DNA of 64,000 nt from Thermaurantiacus tibetensis. GTDB taxonomy: Bacteria; Pseudomonadota; Alphaproteobacteria; Sphingomonadales; Sphingomonadaceae. The notes under the pieces are model-generated. The model had not been told where the DNA came from. It searched no databases and saw only the letters and a program-made list of their open reading frames with translations. Of this stretch, positions 35,251-43,480 are shown piece after piece; positions within the stretch are counted from its first letter, which is position 1; the number at the start of each line of letters is the position of its first letter. Position numbers and translations under genes: made by a program. The stretch lies in NCBI RefSeq assembly GCF_015354055.1, contig NZ_JACHTM010000002.1, positions 782,530 through 846,529 on the forward strand. The letters run 5' to 3'.

Positions 35251-35469
35251 CACGCACCCTCCCGGCCGAAGACATCCTCGAGGCCGCCTCCGAACCGCCG
35301 GGCGATGCGGAAGGCAGTCTCGCGGCTGGGGGCGTCGCGACCCTGCACGATGGCGATGATGATGTGGCGCGTCACCCCCCACCGCTGCGCCGAGTTCGGC
35401 CTGCGTCATGCCCCGATGCGCCTCGCGCAGTGCCTTCACCCGGTTGGTGATCGGCGGGCGCCTTCCCAC
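35250..35469 (-). pseudogene. XRE-family small regulator with a one-base frameshift
   Basis: The first frame reads ITNRVKALREAHRGMTQAELGAAVG, the start of a YozG-like helix-turn-helix regulator. At a run of six G (C on the plus strand, about 35374-35379) the homologous sequence moves to another frame giving VTRHIIIAIVQGRDAPS and FRIARRFGGGLEDVFGREGA, then a stop that overlaps the next gene. One extra G restores the 67-residue family length when removed. It is a broken gene or a homopolymer error. Slippage-based translation is a remote option. Confidence 0.75.
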
Positions 35470-36238
35470 AGCTCAGGCGCCACGGCGGAACAGCCAAGCG
35501 TGAAGCGCATGCTCCGCCACTGTCGAGACGAGGAGGGCAAGGACGACGGCTGGGAAGAGGAGATGGCCCGGCCCATGGACGCGATGGCCCGGGAGCGCGG
35601 CGACCCGACCGGCGGCGAGCACGGGCAAGGGCGCGGCGTTGGCTGAGGCCGGAGATTCACGGAAGGAGAGGCCGGGGCGGGCATGACGGGCTTCCGTGTC
35701 GAGGAACGCTGACCTGGTGTTTTGGGGCTGCTTCGCCCCGTGTCAAAGCTCTTTGGCATAGGGACCGGGGACACCCCGGAGCGTGCCGGATCGGGTAGCG
35801 ATCCCTGACTCCGGCGCGTGCTCCCGCGCCTCTTTCAGAGGGCGGCTGCCGCGAACGGCCGTAGCGCCCGGTTCCCGAAACACCGCGTCGGCGAAACCTT
35901 GCAGAGCGGCGTCTCGCACCTGCCGGCGCTGACGGCGCCCTCGCCGGGGCCGCGGGGCGCCCCAACAGGGACGGCAACGAGTACCCGAGGATGCATAAAA
36001 CCATAGGGACAAGGACAAGGGGTTGTCTCTCGTTGAGCGTGAAACGCGCCTGTCACACATCGTTAAGAACAGCCTGCACGAACAAAGAAATCTCCCGCAA
36101 GGCGCGAGGCCAAAGGCACTGACTGCCTCCAATCTTCTGTATCAGTCAGCAACTCAACACAATTGATCTGTAATTGGTCATAACCCCCAAGACACTCCAA
36201 GAGACGGTCAAGACTGGTGGCATGCCATTTCGCACTTC
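35470..36238. other. Gene-poor region with several strong hairpins; possible structured RNA
   Basis: No convincing protein gene is seen in these 769 bp. Between about 35720 and 35880 several perfect stems follow each other: GGGGC/GCCCC (35724-35739), CCGGGG/CCCCGG (35765-35779), GGATCG/CGATCC (35788-35804). GAGC/GCTC pairs around the last, and GGGACCGGG at 35761 could pair with CCCGGTTCCC near 35870. The density of compensating stems resembles a structured RNA of 120-200 nt, strand unknown. From about 36000 the base composition becomes AT-richer, entering an acquired segment. Confidence 0.4.
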
Positions 36239-36895
36239 TCAGTAGTAGTGCTTGGTTCCATGATTCCAGAGGTCATACTCGTACGATATAGGCGGACGGA
36301 TCCGTTGAAGATACTTATTGTCATCGCGCTCCCACGCCCGTTGTAGAGCCCAGGCGCAGTAGTCCACCGCCTGAAGTCCATAATCGGCCTTCGCCACCCT
36401 GAAATCAACTCGCCAGCAGTCCGTTGACAGGTGCTGTCCCATAACGTCCGCAATGGCTTCGCTGAACACCTTTCGCTCTTTACGAGAGCCGACGGAGGCC
36501 GCAGTGATAAACAGCTCATCATTCGAGCTAAAGCGCTTTGCGAGGCCATAGCTGAAGTGATAATACCATGGGTATTGGTAGAAACGCGCCTTAGACCTCC
36601 TCACTTGCGGTTGGGCCTTTGACTTTTCGCAAATTGTCGCCTGAACGGTGAAGTCATGCTTCAAAAGCTCGTTGAACACCCGGTCTCTTACGTCTGGGTG
36701 ATCATCAGTCGCGTGAAACCAGTCACCAAGCTTCCGCCCTTCCCAAATCAGCTTGCGTCGCAACTCCGCCAAGCCAACGCAAAGGTCTAGCGAGCTCGTC
36801 AGCACAGTACACAAGATAAAGTACCGACTGCCCTCTGGGGGCCTTTTAAATATGAGATCACCAGCTTCGTCCGCAAAGAGATAAATCACCGGCAC
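36239..36895 (-). CDS. DUF3800 protein (RNase H-like), horizontally acquired
   Basis: The 218-residue protein begins with YLFADEAGDLIF, the acidic first strand of the DUF3800 family. It has a GLQAVDYCAWALQRAWER helix near the C-terminus, as that family does. DUF3800 proteins are found in mobile elements and defence islands and have an RNase H-like fold. Their substrate is unknown. Codons here use A and T far more than neighbouring genes, and the gene is flanked by non-coding, AT-richer DNA, so recent transfer is likely. A promoter-like sequence lies 34-62 bp upstream. Confidence 0.82.
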   Translation of the reverse strand: MPVIYLFADEAGDLIFKRPPEGSRYFILCTVLTSSLDLCVGLAELRRKLIWEGRKLGDWFHATDDHPDVRDRVFNELLKHDFTVQATICEKSKAQPQVRRSKARFYQYPWYYHFSYGLAKRFSSNDELFITAASVGSRKERKVFSEAIADVMGQHLSTDCWRVDFRVAKADYGLQAVDYCAWALQRAWERDDNKYLQRIRPPISYEYDLWNHGTKHYY

Positions 36896-36928
36896 CCTCG
36901 TTGACTAGGCACTCGTGCGTATCGAAGC

Positions 36929-36957
36929 GAAATATCCTATCGGACGCGTACCGTCAA
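36929..36957 (-). promoter_or_regulatory. Candidate sigma-70 promoter of the DUF3800 gene
   Basis: On the minus strand TTGACG and TATTTC are separated by 17 bp, and the predicted transcript start would lie about 25 bp before the DUF3800 ATG. The -35 box is near-perfect but the -10 box is weak. Confidence 0.35.
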
Positions 36958-37290
36958 GCGCTTCGCAATTCCGATGATGGCGGAGACTGAGGAAGCTGTC
37001 TGTCAACGCTCTGGCCTTGCGGCACCCGACCAACACAATGGCGCGAGGTTTCAATGGAAGCCATACGTCTTATGGATTGTGGTTCATTGCGAGATCCCTC
37101 GAGGCCTTATTGTCTACAGCCGGCGATGCAAGATGGACGGCGTCTATCTTCCTGCAGGCCAAGATGGATCTAGCACCTGGGTCACGCGGCAAGGACTGAC
37201 GCAGCTTGGACCGCTTTCCACTCTTGTAGAGAACGCGCAGGTGCTCTGAGGCATGGTCGCCGGACCTCTGAGGGGCGGGTGCGGCAGGGC
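36958..37290. other. AT-richer flank of the DUF3800 gene, no assured gene
   Basis: An open frame at 36974-37249 on the plus strand (91 codons, starting MMAETEEAVCQRSG) crosses this region. It has no ribosome-binding site and no recognisable family. A second overlapping frame at 37017-37199 is equally unconvincing. The sequence is AT-richer up to about 37,220 and then turns abruptly GC-rich before rarA, marking the right edge of an acquired patch. Confidence 0.45.
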
Positions 37291-38598
37291 TCAGGGGCGG
37301 CGGGTGGCGCGGAGCTTCGCCCAGTGGGCGAGGCGCTCGGCAATGGCCTGTTCGGCGCCGCGGCCGCTCGGCCGGTAGAAGGTCTCGGCCGCCATGCCCT
37401 CGGGCCAGCAGTCCTGGCCCGAGAAGGCGTCGGGGCAGTCATGGTCATAGGCATAGCCCGCGCCGTGGCCGAGCTCGCGCATGAGGCGCGTCGGGGCGTT
37501 GACGAGGTGCCGCGGCGGGGGGAGCGAGCCGTGCGCGCGGGCCGCGGCGCGCGCTGCCTTCCCGGCCACATAGGCCGCGTTCGACTTGGGCGCGGCCGCA
37601 AGATAGAGGCAGGCCTCGACGATGGCGAGCTCGCCCTCGGGGCTGCCGAGGAAGGCATAGGCCTCCTTCGCGGCGAGCGCGACGGAAAGCGCCTGCGGGT
37701 CGGCCAGACCCACGTCCTCGCTCGCGAAGCGCACCAGCCGGCGCAGGAGGTAGAATGGGTCCTCGCCGGCCTCGAGCATGCGCATGAGCCAGTAGAGCGC
37801 GGCATCCGGATCGGAGGCGCGCAGCGACTTGTGGAGCGCCGAGACGAGCTCGTGGTGGCCGTCGCGGTCGCGGTCGTAGACGGGTGCGCGGCGCTGGAGG
37901 AGGGCGGCCATGGCCGCCGGGTCGAGCGGGGCGGAGGCGCTTCCGGCAAGGAGCGTCTCGGCCTGAGACAGGAGGAAGCGGCCGTCGCCGTCGGCGCTCT
38001 CGACGAGGGCGGCCCGGGCGGCGGGCGTCACGGGGAGGGCGCGCCCGGCGTCTGCCTCGGCACGGGCGAGGAGCGCCTCGAGCGCTGCCGCATCGAGCCG
38101 CCGCAGCACCAGCACCCGGGCGCGGGAGAGCAGGGCGGCGGTGAGCGCGAAGCTCGGGTTCTCGGTGGTGGCTCCGACCAGCGTCACCGTGCCGTCCTCG
38201 ACCGGGCCGAGGAAGGCATCCTGCTGGGCGCGGCTGAAGCGGTGGATCTCGTCCACGAAGAGGAGGGTGGGGGTGGCGGCGGCCCGCGCGGCAGCGAACA
38301 GGGCCTTGAGCTCGGCCACGCCCGTCATCACCGCCGAGACCCCGGCGAAGCGCATGCCCGCTGCCTCCGCCAGCAGCCGGGCGATCGAGGTCTTGCCCGT
38401 GCCCGGCGGGCCCCAGAGGATGAGGCTGGGCAGCGGGCCGGCCGCGAGCAGCCGGGTGAGCGCGCCTTCGGGGCCGACGAGGTGCGGCTGGCCGACCACG
38501 TCGGCAAGGCGCCGCGGCCGCAGCCGTTCGGCAAGCGGCACCGGCTTCGCCGCAGCGGGGGCGGGGGCTGGCGCGTCGGAGGCGAAGAGATCAGCCAT
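37291..38598 (-). CDS. rarA: RarA (MgsA), replication-associated AAA+ recombination protein
   Basis: RarA acts at stalled replication forks and interacts with SSB. The 435-residue protein has Walker A GPPGTGKTS, Walker B LLFVDEIHRFS, sensor 1 GATTENPSF, and the C-terminal tetramerisation domain (DPDAALYWLMRMLEAGEDP and the AYAYDHD-type end). The start is the ATG giving MADLFASD, inside the end of bolA (8-bp overlap). Length and motifs are normal. Confidence 0.96.
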   Translation of the reverse strand: MADLFASDAPAPAPAAAKPVPLAERLRPRRLADVVGQPHLVGPEGALTRLLAAGPLPSLILWGPPGTGKTSIARLLAEAAGMRFAGVSAVMTGVAELKALFAAARAAATPTLLFVDEIHRFSRAQQDAFLGPVEDGTVTLVGATTENPSFALTAALLSRARVLVLRRLDAAALEALLARAEADAGRALPVTPAARAALVESADGDGRFLLSQAETLLAGSASAPLDPAAMAALLQRRAPVYDRDRDGHHELVSALHKSLRASDPDAALYWLMRMLEAGEDPFYLLRRLVRFASEDVGLADPQALSVALAAKEAYAFLGSPEGELAIVEACLYLAAAPKSNAAYVAGKAARAAARAHGSLPPPRHLVNAPTRLMRELGHGAGYAYDHDCPDAFSGQDCWPEGMAAETFYRPSGRGAEQAIAERLAHWAKLRATRRP

Positions 38599-38866
38599 CC
38601 TCGCCCGGGGCCAGGCAGCGGAGCGCGAGCGCGTGGACGGGTCCTGCGAGCAGGTCGGCAAGGGCCGCGTTCACCAGGCGCTGGCGCGCGACCCGGCCGA
38701 GGCCGGCGAAGGCAGCGCTCTCGACGGTGACGCGGAAGTGGCTCTCGCCCGAGCCGTCGTCGCCGGCGTGGCCGGCGTGAAGCGCGCTCTCGTTCACCAC
38801 CTCGAGCCGGCTGGGGGCAAGGGCCTCAGCGAGCCGCCGCCGGATCTCCTCCTCGATGCCCGCCAT
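38591..38866 (-). CDS. BolA-family protein
   Basis: BolA proteins pair with monothiol glutaredoxins and take part in iron-sulfur handling and stress responses. The 91-residue protein has the family helix-turn of EIRRRLAEALAPSRLEVVNESALHAGHAG, then SHFRVTVES and the VARQRLVNAALADLL helix. Its gene overlaps rarA and diverges from a J-domain protein gene 39 bp away, an arrangement common in alphaproteobacteria. Confidence 0.93.
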   Translation of the reverse strand: MAGIEEEIRRRLAEALAPSRLEVVNESALHAGHAGDDGSGESHFRVTVESAAFAGLGRVARQRLVNAALADLLAGPVHALALRCLAPGEDG

Positions 38867-38905
38867 CGGCTCCCCTTCCGCTGCCGCCTGCCATATAGGG
38901 CCGCG

Positions 38906-39475
38906 ATGGCGGATGCCGGAAGACCCACGGGCCGCGCGGCGGGCGGCCGCTTCCCGGGCGGGCGGACCTGCGCCCACCCCGGCTGCACCGCGCCGGGCGA
39001 GTATCGCGCGCCGGTCGAGCGGCCGCCGAGCGCCTTCGCGCCGCCAGCGGGGCCGCCGCGCTGGCAGTATCTCTGCCTCGAGCATGTCCGCGCGTTCAAC
39101 GCGGCGTGGAACTGGTTCGAGGGGATGACGGCCGAGGAGATCTTCGCCGCGCAGAGCCCCTACCCGCGCTTCGCGCCGGGCCCGGAGCGGCGCCGCCCGG
39201 CAGCAAGGGTGCGGCTCGACGACCCGCTCGGGCTGTTCGGCACGGCGCCCGCCGCCGAGCGGCCGCGCCTGCCGCCCGAGGAGCGGCGGGCGCTCGCCGT
39301 GCTGGGCCTGGCCGAGACGGCGACGCTCGCCGAGGTGAAGCGCCGCTACCGCGCGCTGGTGCGCCGCTACCACCCCGATGCCAATGCCGGCGACCGCCGG
39401 TTCGAGCCAAGGCTCCTCGAGGTGCGGGCCGCGCACGATCTTCTGGTGCGAAGCCGCAGCTTCGCCGGCCGCTGA
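38906..39475 (+). CDS. J-domain (DnaJ-like) protein
   Basis: The 189-residue protein has two cysteines in RTCAHPGCTAPGEYRAP and a further Cys in YLCLEHVRAFN, a possible metal site. A C-terminal J domain (about residues 128-185) carries the HPD tripeptide in RRYHPDANAGDR that stimulates DnaK. This N-terminal zinc-like plus C-terminal J arrangement is the usual alphaproteobacterial protein encoded opposite bolA. The partner and client are unknown. Confidence 0.92.
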   Translation: MADAGRPTGRAAGGRFPGGRTCAHPGCTAPGEYRAPVERPPSAFAPPAGPPRWQYLCLEHVRAFNAAWNWFEGMTAEEIFAAQSPYPRFAPGPERRRPAARVRLDDPLGLFGTAPAAERPRLPPEERRALAVLGLAETATLAEVKRRYRALVRRYHPDANAGDRRFEPRLLEVRAAHDLLVRSRSFAGR

Positions 39476-39500
39476 GCCGGGGCCCGGAGCCGGGCGCGGG

Positions 39501-39565
39501 GGGAGCGAAGCGGCGGGGGCCGGGGGTGGGGCGAAGCGGCGGGGGGCGGGGCGAAGCGGCGGGGG
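39501..39565. repeat. Short GC-rich tandem repeat (GCGAAGCGGCGGGGG units)
   Basis: Three imperfect copies of a unit containing GCGAAGCGGCGGGGG lie between the convergent J-protein and dipeptidase genes. No coding capacity is implied. Confidence 0.7.
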
Positions 39566-39576
39566 CGGGCGGCGGC

Positions 39577-40884
39577 TCAGCGCGGGGCCGGGCGGGCGGC
39601 TGCGAGGCGGCGCGCCGTGGCCTCGTTCGCGCGGAGCACGCGCAGGAAGTTGCCGCCGGCGAGTTTGCGGAGATTGGCCTCGCTCCAGCCGCGGCGGGCA
39701 AGCTCGGCGAAGAGCGCGGGGTAGGTGGCGACCGTCTCGAGGCCCTGCGGCAGGTCGGGCACGCCGTCATAGTCCCCGCCGATCCCGACATGGTCGTGGC
39801 CGGCGACGCGGGCGACATGCTCGATGTGGTCGGCGACCATGGCAAGGGTGGCGACCGGCCGGGGGTTCGCCTTCTCCCAGGCGGCCATGCGCGCCTCGGC
39901 CTCTGCCCCCTGGCCGGCGACGAGGCGCTGCGCCTGCCGGCGCGTCTCCCAGTCGGCGCGGGCCTGGCTCACGAAGGCGGGGACGAAGGTGACCATCACC
40001 ACCCCGCCGTTGGCAGGCAGGCGCTTCAGCACGTCGTCGGGGACGTTGCGGGGATGGTCGGTGACGGCGCGGGCCGAGGAGTGGGAGAAGATGACCGGGG
40101 CCGCGGCGATGTCGAGCACCTGGTGCATGACCGCGGGCGAGACGTGGGAGAGATCGACGAGGACCCCGAGCCGGTTCATCTCGGCGATCATGGCCCGGCC
40201 GGCAGGCGCCATGCCGCCGTGCCGCGCCTCGGCGGTGGCGCTGTCGAACAGGGCGGAAGGCTGGGAGTGGGTGAGCGTCATGGCCCTGAGGCCGGCGGCG
40301 TGGGCGCGGCGGAGGGTCAAGATGTCGTCGTCCACCTGGTGCGCGCCCTCGAAGGCGAGGAGCGAGGCGATGCGCCCGCGGCGGAAGGCGCGCTCGAGCT
40401 CGTCGGCCGTGGTGACGAGCGCGAAGGTCTCCGGATGGCGGGCGACCCAGTGCCTGACCAGCTCGAGCTGCTCGAAGCTGGTGCGGACCGCCTCCTCGCC
40501 GCGCAGGCGCATGGGGACGTAGAGCGACCAGAGCTGGGCGCCGACCCGCCCGGCGCGCAGCAGCGGGATGGAGGTGTGGCCGGGCTGCGGGCGGCGGACG
40601 CCGGGGTCGGCCGAAAGGTCGGCCTCGCGCGCCTTTTCGAGGCCGAAGTGGGTGCGCATGGCCCAGGGCCAGTCGTTGTGGCCGTCGACGAGGGGGACGG
40701 AGGCGAGGACGCGCTCGGCCAGGGCCTCGGGCGACGGCCGGGCGGGGCCGGCGGGCGCGGAGGCGGCGGGGGCGAGGCCGACGGCCAGCGCGGCAAAGGG
40801 CGCGAGGGCGCGGGCGAGGGTGGCGGCGAGCGGGCGGGCGAGGGGGCGGAGCCGGGCGGACACGGAGACAGGAGCGGAGCGCAT
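39577..40884 (-). CDS. Exported membrane dipeptidase (peptidase family M19)
   Basis: M19 enzymes are zinc dipeptidases related to renal dipeptidase, sometimes acting on D-amino-acid dipeptides. The 435-residue protein has an N-terminal signal region to about residue 45. Metal-site segments follow: DGHNDWPW (His, Asp), LLAFEGAHQ (bridging Glu), TLTHSQPSA, VDLSHVS and FSHSSARAV, then GIGGDYDGV near the C-terminus. The start is the ATG at 40884, just after which the hydrophobic segment begins. The substrate cannot be fixed. Confidence 0.93.
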   Translation of the reverse strand: MRSAPVSVSARLRPLARPLAATLARALAPFAALAVGLAPAASAPAGPARPSPEALAERVLASVPLVDGHNDWPWAMRTHFGLEKAREADLSADPGVRRPQPGHTSIPLLRAGRVGAQLWSLYVPMRLRGEEAVRTSFEQLELVRHWVARHPETFALVTTADELERAFRRGRIASLLAFEGAHQVDDDILTLRRAHAAGLRAMTLTHSQPSALFDSATAEARHGGMAPAGRAMIAEMNRLGVLVDLSHVSPAVMHQVLDIAAAPVIFSHSSARAVTDHPRNVPDDVLKRLPANGGVVMVTFVPAFVSQARADWETRRQAQRLVAGQGAEAEARMAAWEKANPRPVATLAMVADHIEHVARVAGHDHVGIGGDYDGVPDLPQGLETVATYPALFAELARRGWSEANLRKLAGGNFLRVLRANEATARRLAAARPAPR

Positions 40885-40999
40885 GGCCTTCCCTCGCGTG
40901 GCGCCCGCGGCGGCGTCAAGGCGTTCGGGGGGGAGGATGAGGGGCGGCTCGCGCTTTGGGGGGCTTGCCCGGGCAACCGGGCCCGCGCAGCGGCGGTGC

Positions 41000-42523
41000 A
41001 TGACCCTCGACCCCCGCACCCCCGTCCTCGTCGGCGTCGCCCAGTTCGTCGACCGCGACAGCGCACCCGGCGAAGGCCTCTCGCCGCAGGACATGATGGC
41101 CCGTGTCGCCCGCGCGGCCATCGCCGATGCCGGCGGCGACCCGGCCGCAATCACGTCTGCGATCGACGCGATCGTCGTGGTGCGGCTGTTCCAGGACTCG
41201 GGCTTCGGCGCGCCCTTCGGCCGGCAGAACAACCTGCCCCACGGCATCGCCCGGCGGATCGGCGCGAGCCCTCGGCGGATGGTCTACGGGCCGGTGGGCG
41301 GGAACACCCCGCAGATGCTGGCCACCCGCTTCATGCGCGAGATCGCCGACGGCGCCCACGAGGTGGTGCTTCTTGCCGGCTGCGAGCCCATCCGCACCCA
41401 GAGCCGGGCACAGAAGGCCGGCATCACGCTCGACTGGGCGGAGGAGAGCCCGACGGATGCCGAGACGCTGGGCAGGGAGATGCGCTTCGTCTCGCCGCAC
41501 GAGTTCGCCCACGGGATCGCCCTTCCCGTCAACGTCTACCCCCTGTTCGAGAACGCGCTTTGCGCCCACTACGGCCGCGACCCGGTGGCGCACCGGCAGG
41601 CGATCGGCGCGCTCATGGCCCGGTTCACCGAGGTGGCGGCGCGGAACCCCTATGCGCAGATCCCGGTCGCCCGCAGCGCCGAGGAGCTGATCACGCCGAC
41701 CGACGACAACCGCTACATCGGCTACCCCTACACCAAGTATCTGAACAGCAACATGTTCGTGGACCAGGCGGCGGCCGTGCTGCTGATGTCTTCGGCAGCT
41801 GCCGACCGGCTGGGGGTGCCGGCGGCGAAGCGCGTGTTCCTCCACGGGGCGGCTGACACGGTGGAGAAGATCCTGGTTTCCGAGCGGCTGAACTACTGGT
41901 CGTCGCCCGCCATCCGCGAGGGCGCGGCGCACGCCCTTGCCATGGCGGAGACCGACATGGCCGGGATCGCCCACATGGACCTCTATTCCTGCTTCCCGAG
42001 CGCGGTCGAGATTGCCGCCGACATGATGGGCCTTGCCCACGACGACCCGCGCGGGCTGACGCTGACCGGCGGGCTTCCCTATTTCGGCGGGCCGGGCAAC
42101 AACTATTCCATGCACGCCATCGCCGAGGTGGCGGCGCGGTGCCGGGCGGCGCCGGGGACGCGGGGCCTCGTGTTCGCGAATGGCGGCTACTTGACCAAGC
42201 ATGCCTTCGGCGTCTGGTCCACCGCGCCGCGGCCCTTCCCTGAGGTCGACCCCGCCGCCCCGCAGGCGGCGCTCGATGCCATCCCCTCGCCGCCCTTCAC
42301 CGAGAAGCCGGAAGGCGCGGGGCGGATCGAAACGATGACGGTGGTCCACGACCGGGGCGAGCCGGCCTTCGCCATCATCATCGGCCGGCTGGACGCGGGC
42401 GAGGTGCGCTTCCTCGCCCAGCTTCGCGAGGGGTGCGCCGAGCTCATCGACCGGCCGGCGGTGGGGCGGCCCATCCGCGTCGCACCCGGCGACCCGGTCA
42501 ACCTCGCGACGCTTGCCGGCTGA
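41000..42523 (+). CDS. Thiolase-like acetyl-CoA acetyltransferase family protein
   Basis: The 507-residue protein has a thiolase fold of the SCP2-thiolase-like type (TPVLVGVAQFVDRD at the start, GNNYSMHAIAEV and the NGGYLTKHAFGVWST segment near the end). The usual nucleophilic Cys in the first half is not seen, and the segment there reads GPVGGNTPQML. Relatives annotated as acetyl-CoA acetyltransferase share this. The conserved His in YSMHAI remains. It may act on branched or unusual acyl-CoAs, or have lost thiolase chemistry. It is monocistronic. Confidence 0.82.
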   Translation: MTLDPRTPVLVGVAQFVDRDSAPGEGLSPQDMMARVARAAIADAGGDPAAITSAIDAIVVVRLFQDSGFGAPFGRQNNLPHGIARRIGASPRRMVYGPVGGNTPQMLATRFMREIADGAHEVVLLAGCEPIRTQSRAQKAGITLDWAEESPTDAETLGREMRFVSPHEFAHGIALPVNVYPLFENALCAHYGRDPVAHRQAIGALMARFTEVAARNPYAQIPVARSAEELITPTDDNRYIGYPYTKYLNSNMFVDQAAAVLLMSSAAADRLGVPAAKRVFLHGAADTVEKILVSERLNYWSSPAIREGAAHALAMAETDMAGIAHMDLYSCFPSAVEIAADMMGLAHDDPRGLTLTGGLPYFGGPGNNYSMHAIAEVAARCRAAPGTRGLVFANGGYLTKHAFGVWSTAPRPFPEVDPAAPQAALDAIPSPPFTEKPEGAGRIETMTVVHDRGEPAFAIIIGRLDAGEVRFLAQLREGCAELIDRPAVGRPIRVAPGDPVNLATLAG

Positions 42524-42547
42524 CCGGCCGCGCGGCGGGCGGGGGCC

Positions 42548-43177
42548 TCAGCAGACGAGGCGGGGCGGCCGCCCGCGGGGCCGGCAGCCGGCGGCGAGAT
42601 CGGGAAGCTCGACGTAGCCGAGGGTGCGCTCGGCAAGCGGGCTGTTGCGGAAGCTGGCGGCGAGCACCTGCCGGAGCGCCGGCAGCTCGGCCTCGGCGAA
42701 GGGGCCGAGCCGGCCCTTGGGCACGGCAAGCGCCGCGCGGCCGAGCATGGCCGAGTGGTCGCAGAAGGCGTACTGCGCCTCGAAGGTGGAATAGCCCTGG
42801 TAGAGCTTGGTGTTGAAGGTATCGAAGGCGCGCGGGCCAGCGCGGGCGCCGGCAGTGCGGTTGAAGTAGGCGGCAAGCGTCTTGACCGCCGCGGCGAGCT
42901 CGTCGGAGTGCTGGCGAAGGAAGGCGTTGTAGGTATCGACCGCGCGCAGCGACTTCGAGAAGCCGCACTGGAGCGCGGCCACGTTGAGCCCGGCGCGAAG
43001 CGACCAGGTGGTATAGGCGGAAAGCTCGCGCGGGGTCATCCCCGGCAGGCCCCCGACGTCCCCGGGGACGGCCGCCGGCGAAGGGGACGCTGCCTGGGCC
43101 GCCGCAGGCGCGGGGCCCAGGAGCGCGAGCACGGCAAGCGCGGCTGCCGCCCGCCGGCCGGCAGGGGCAGGACGCAT
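42548..43177 (-). CDS. Exported protein of unknown function
   Basis: The 209-residue protein has a signal peptide (to about residue 28, AAAQA) and a helical domain with conserved-looking cysteines (ALQCGFSKSL, YAFCDHSAM, AGCRPRGRPPRLVC). I do not recognise the family. Its ATG overlaps the stop of the SCP2 gene (TGATG), so it is part of a three-gene unit with a lipoprotein and a sterol-carrier-type protein, perhaps involved in lipid handling at the envelope. Confidence 0.75.
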   Translation of the reverse strand: MRPAPAGRRAAAALAVLALLGPAPAAAQAASPSPAAVPGDVGGLPGMTPRELSAYTTWSLRAGLNVAALQCGFSKSLRAVDTYNAFLRQHSDELAAAVKTLAAYFNRTAGARAGPRAFDTFNTKLYQGYSTFEAQYAFCDHSAMLGRAALAVPKGRLGPFAEAELPALRQVLAASFRNSPLAERTLGYVELPDLAAGCRPRGRPPRLVC

Positions 43178-43479
43178 CAGCCCAGGATCTTGCCCAGCTG
43201 CATGGCGATCGACATGTCGCCCTCGACCTTGAGCTTGCCCATCATGAAGGCCATCTGGGCGTTCTGGCGGCCGGCGGCGATCTCGGTGAAGTCGGCCATG
43301 GAGACCTTGATCCGGCAGTCGGCTGCCGAGCCGTCGTTGGAGACGACCGGGGTCTCGCCGGTGCCGTCGATGAGGACCGCGCCGTCCTCGCCGAAGTCGA
43401 ACACGACCTTCTTGCCGGGGATGGCGCCGTTCTTCTCGATCCGCTCCTTCATGCCGGCGGTGATGTCGCTGAGGCTCAT
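43177..43479 (-). CDS. SCP2 sterol-carrier-domain protein
   Basis: The 100-residue protein is a stand-alone SCP2 domain: ITAGMKERIEKNG, VVFDFGEDGAVLIDG, ADCRIKVSMADFTEIAAGRQNAQMAFMMGKLKVEGDM. Such domains bind lipids or fatty acyl-CoAs in a hydrophobic tunnel. It starts one base after the stop of the upstream lipoprotein gene and overlaps the next gene's start, so the three genes form one operon. Confidence 0.94.
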   Translation of the reverse strand: MSLSDITAGMKERIEKNGAIPGKKVVFDFGEDGAVLIDGTGETPVVSNDGSAADCRIKVSMADFTEIAAGRQNAQMAFMMGKLKVEGDMSIAMQLGKILG

Positions 43480-43480
43480 C

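Noticed and set aside
35436..36132. Short open frames across the hairpin region (up to 129 codons, minus strand)
   Set aside because: Their predicted products are Arg/Cys-rich without family resemblance, and the stems explain the sequence better.
36974..37249. A 91-codon plus-strand gene beside the DUF3800 gene
   Set aside because: No ribosome-binding site, no recognisable domain, and an alternative frame of similar quality overlaps it.
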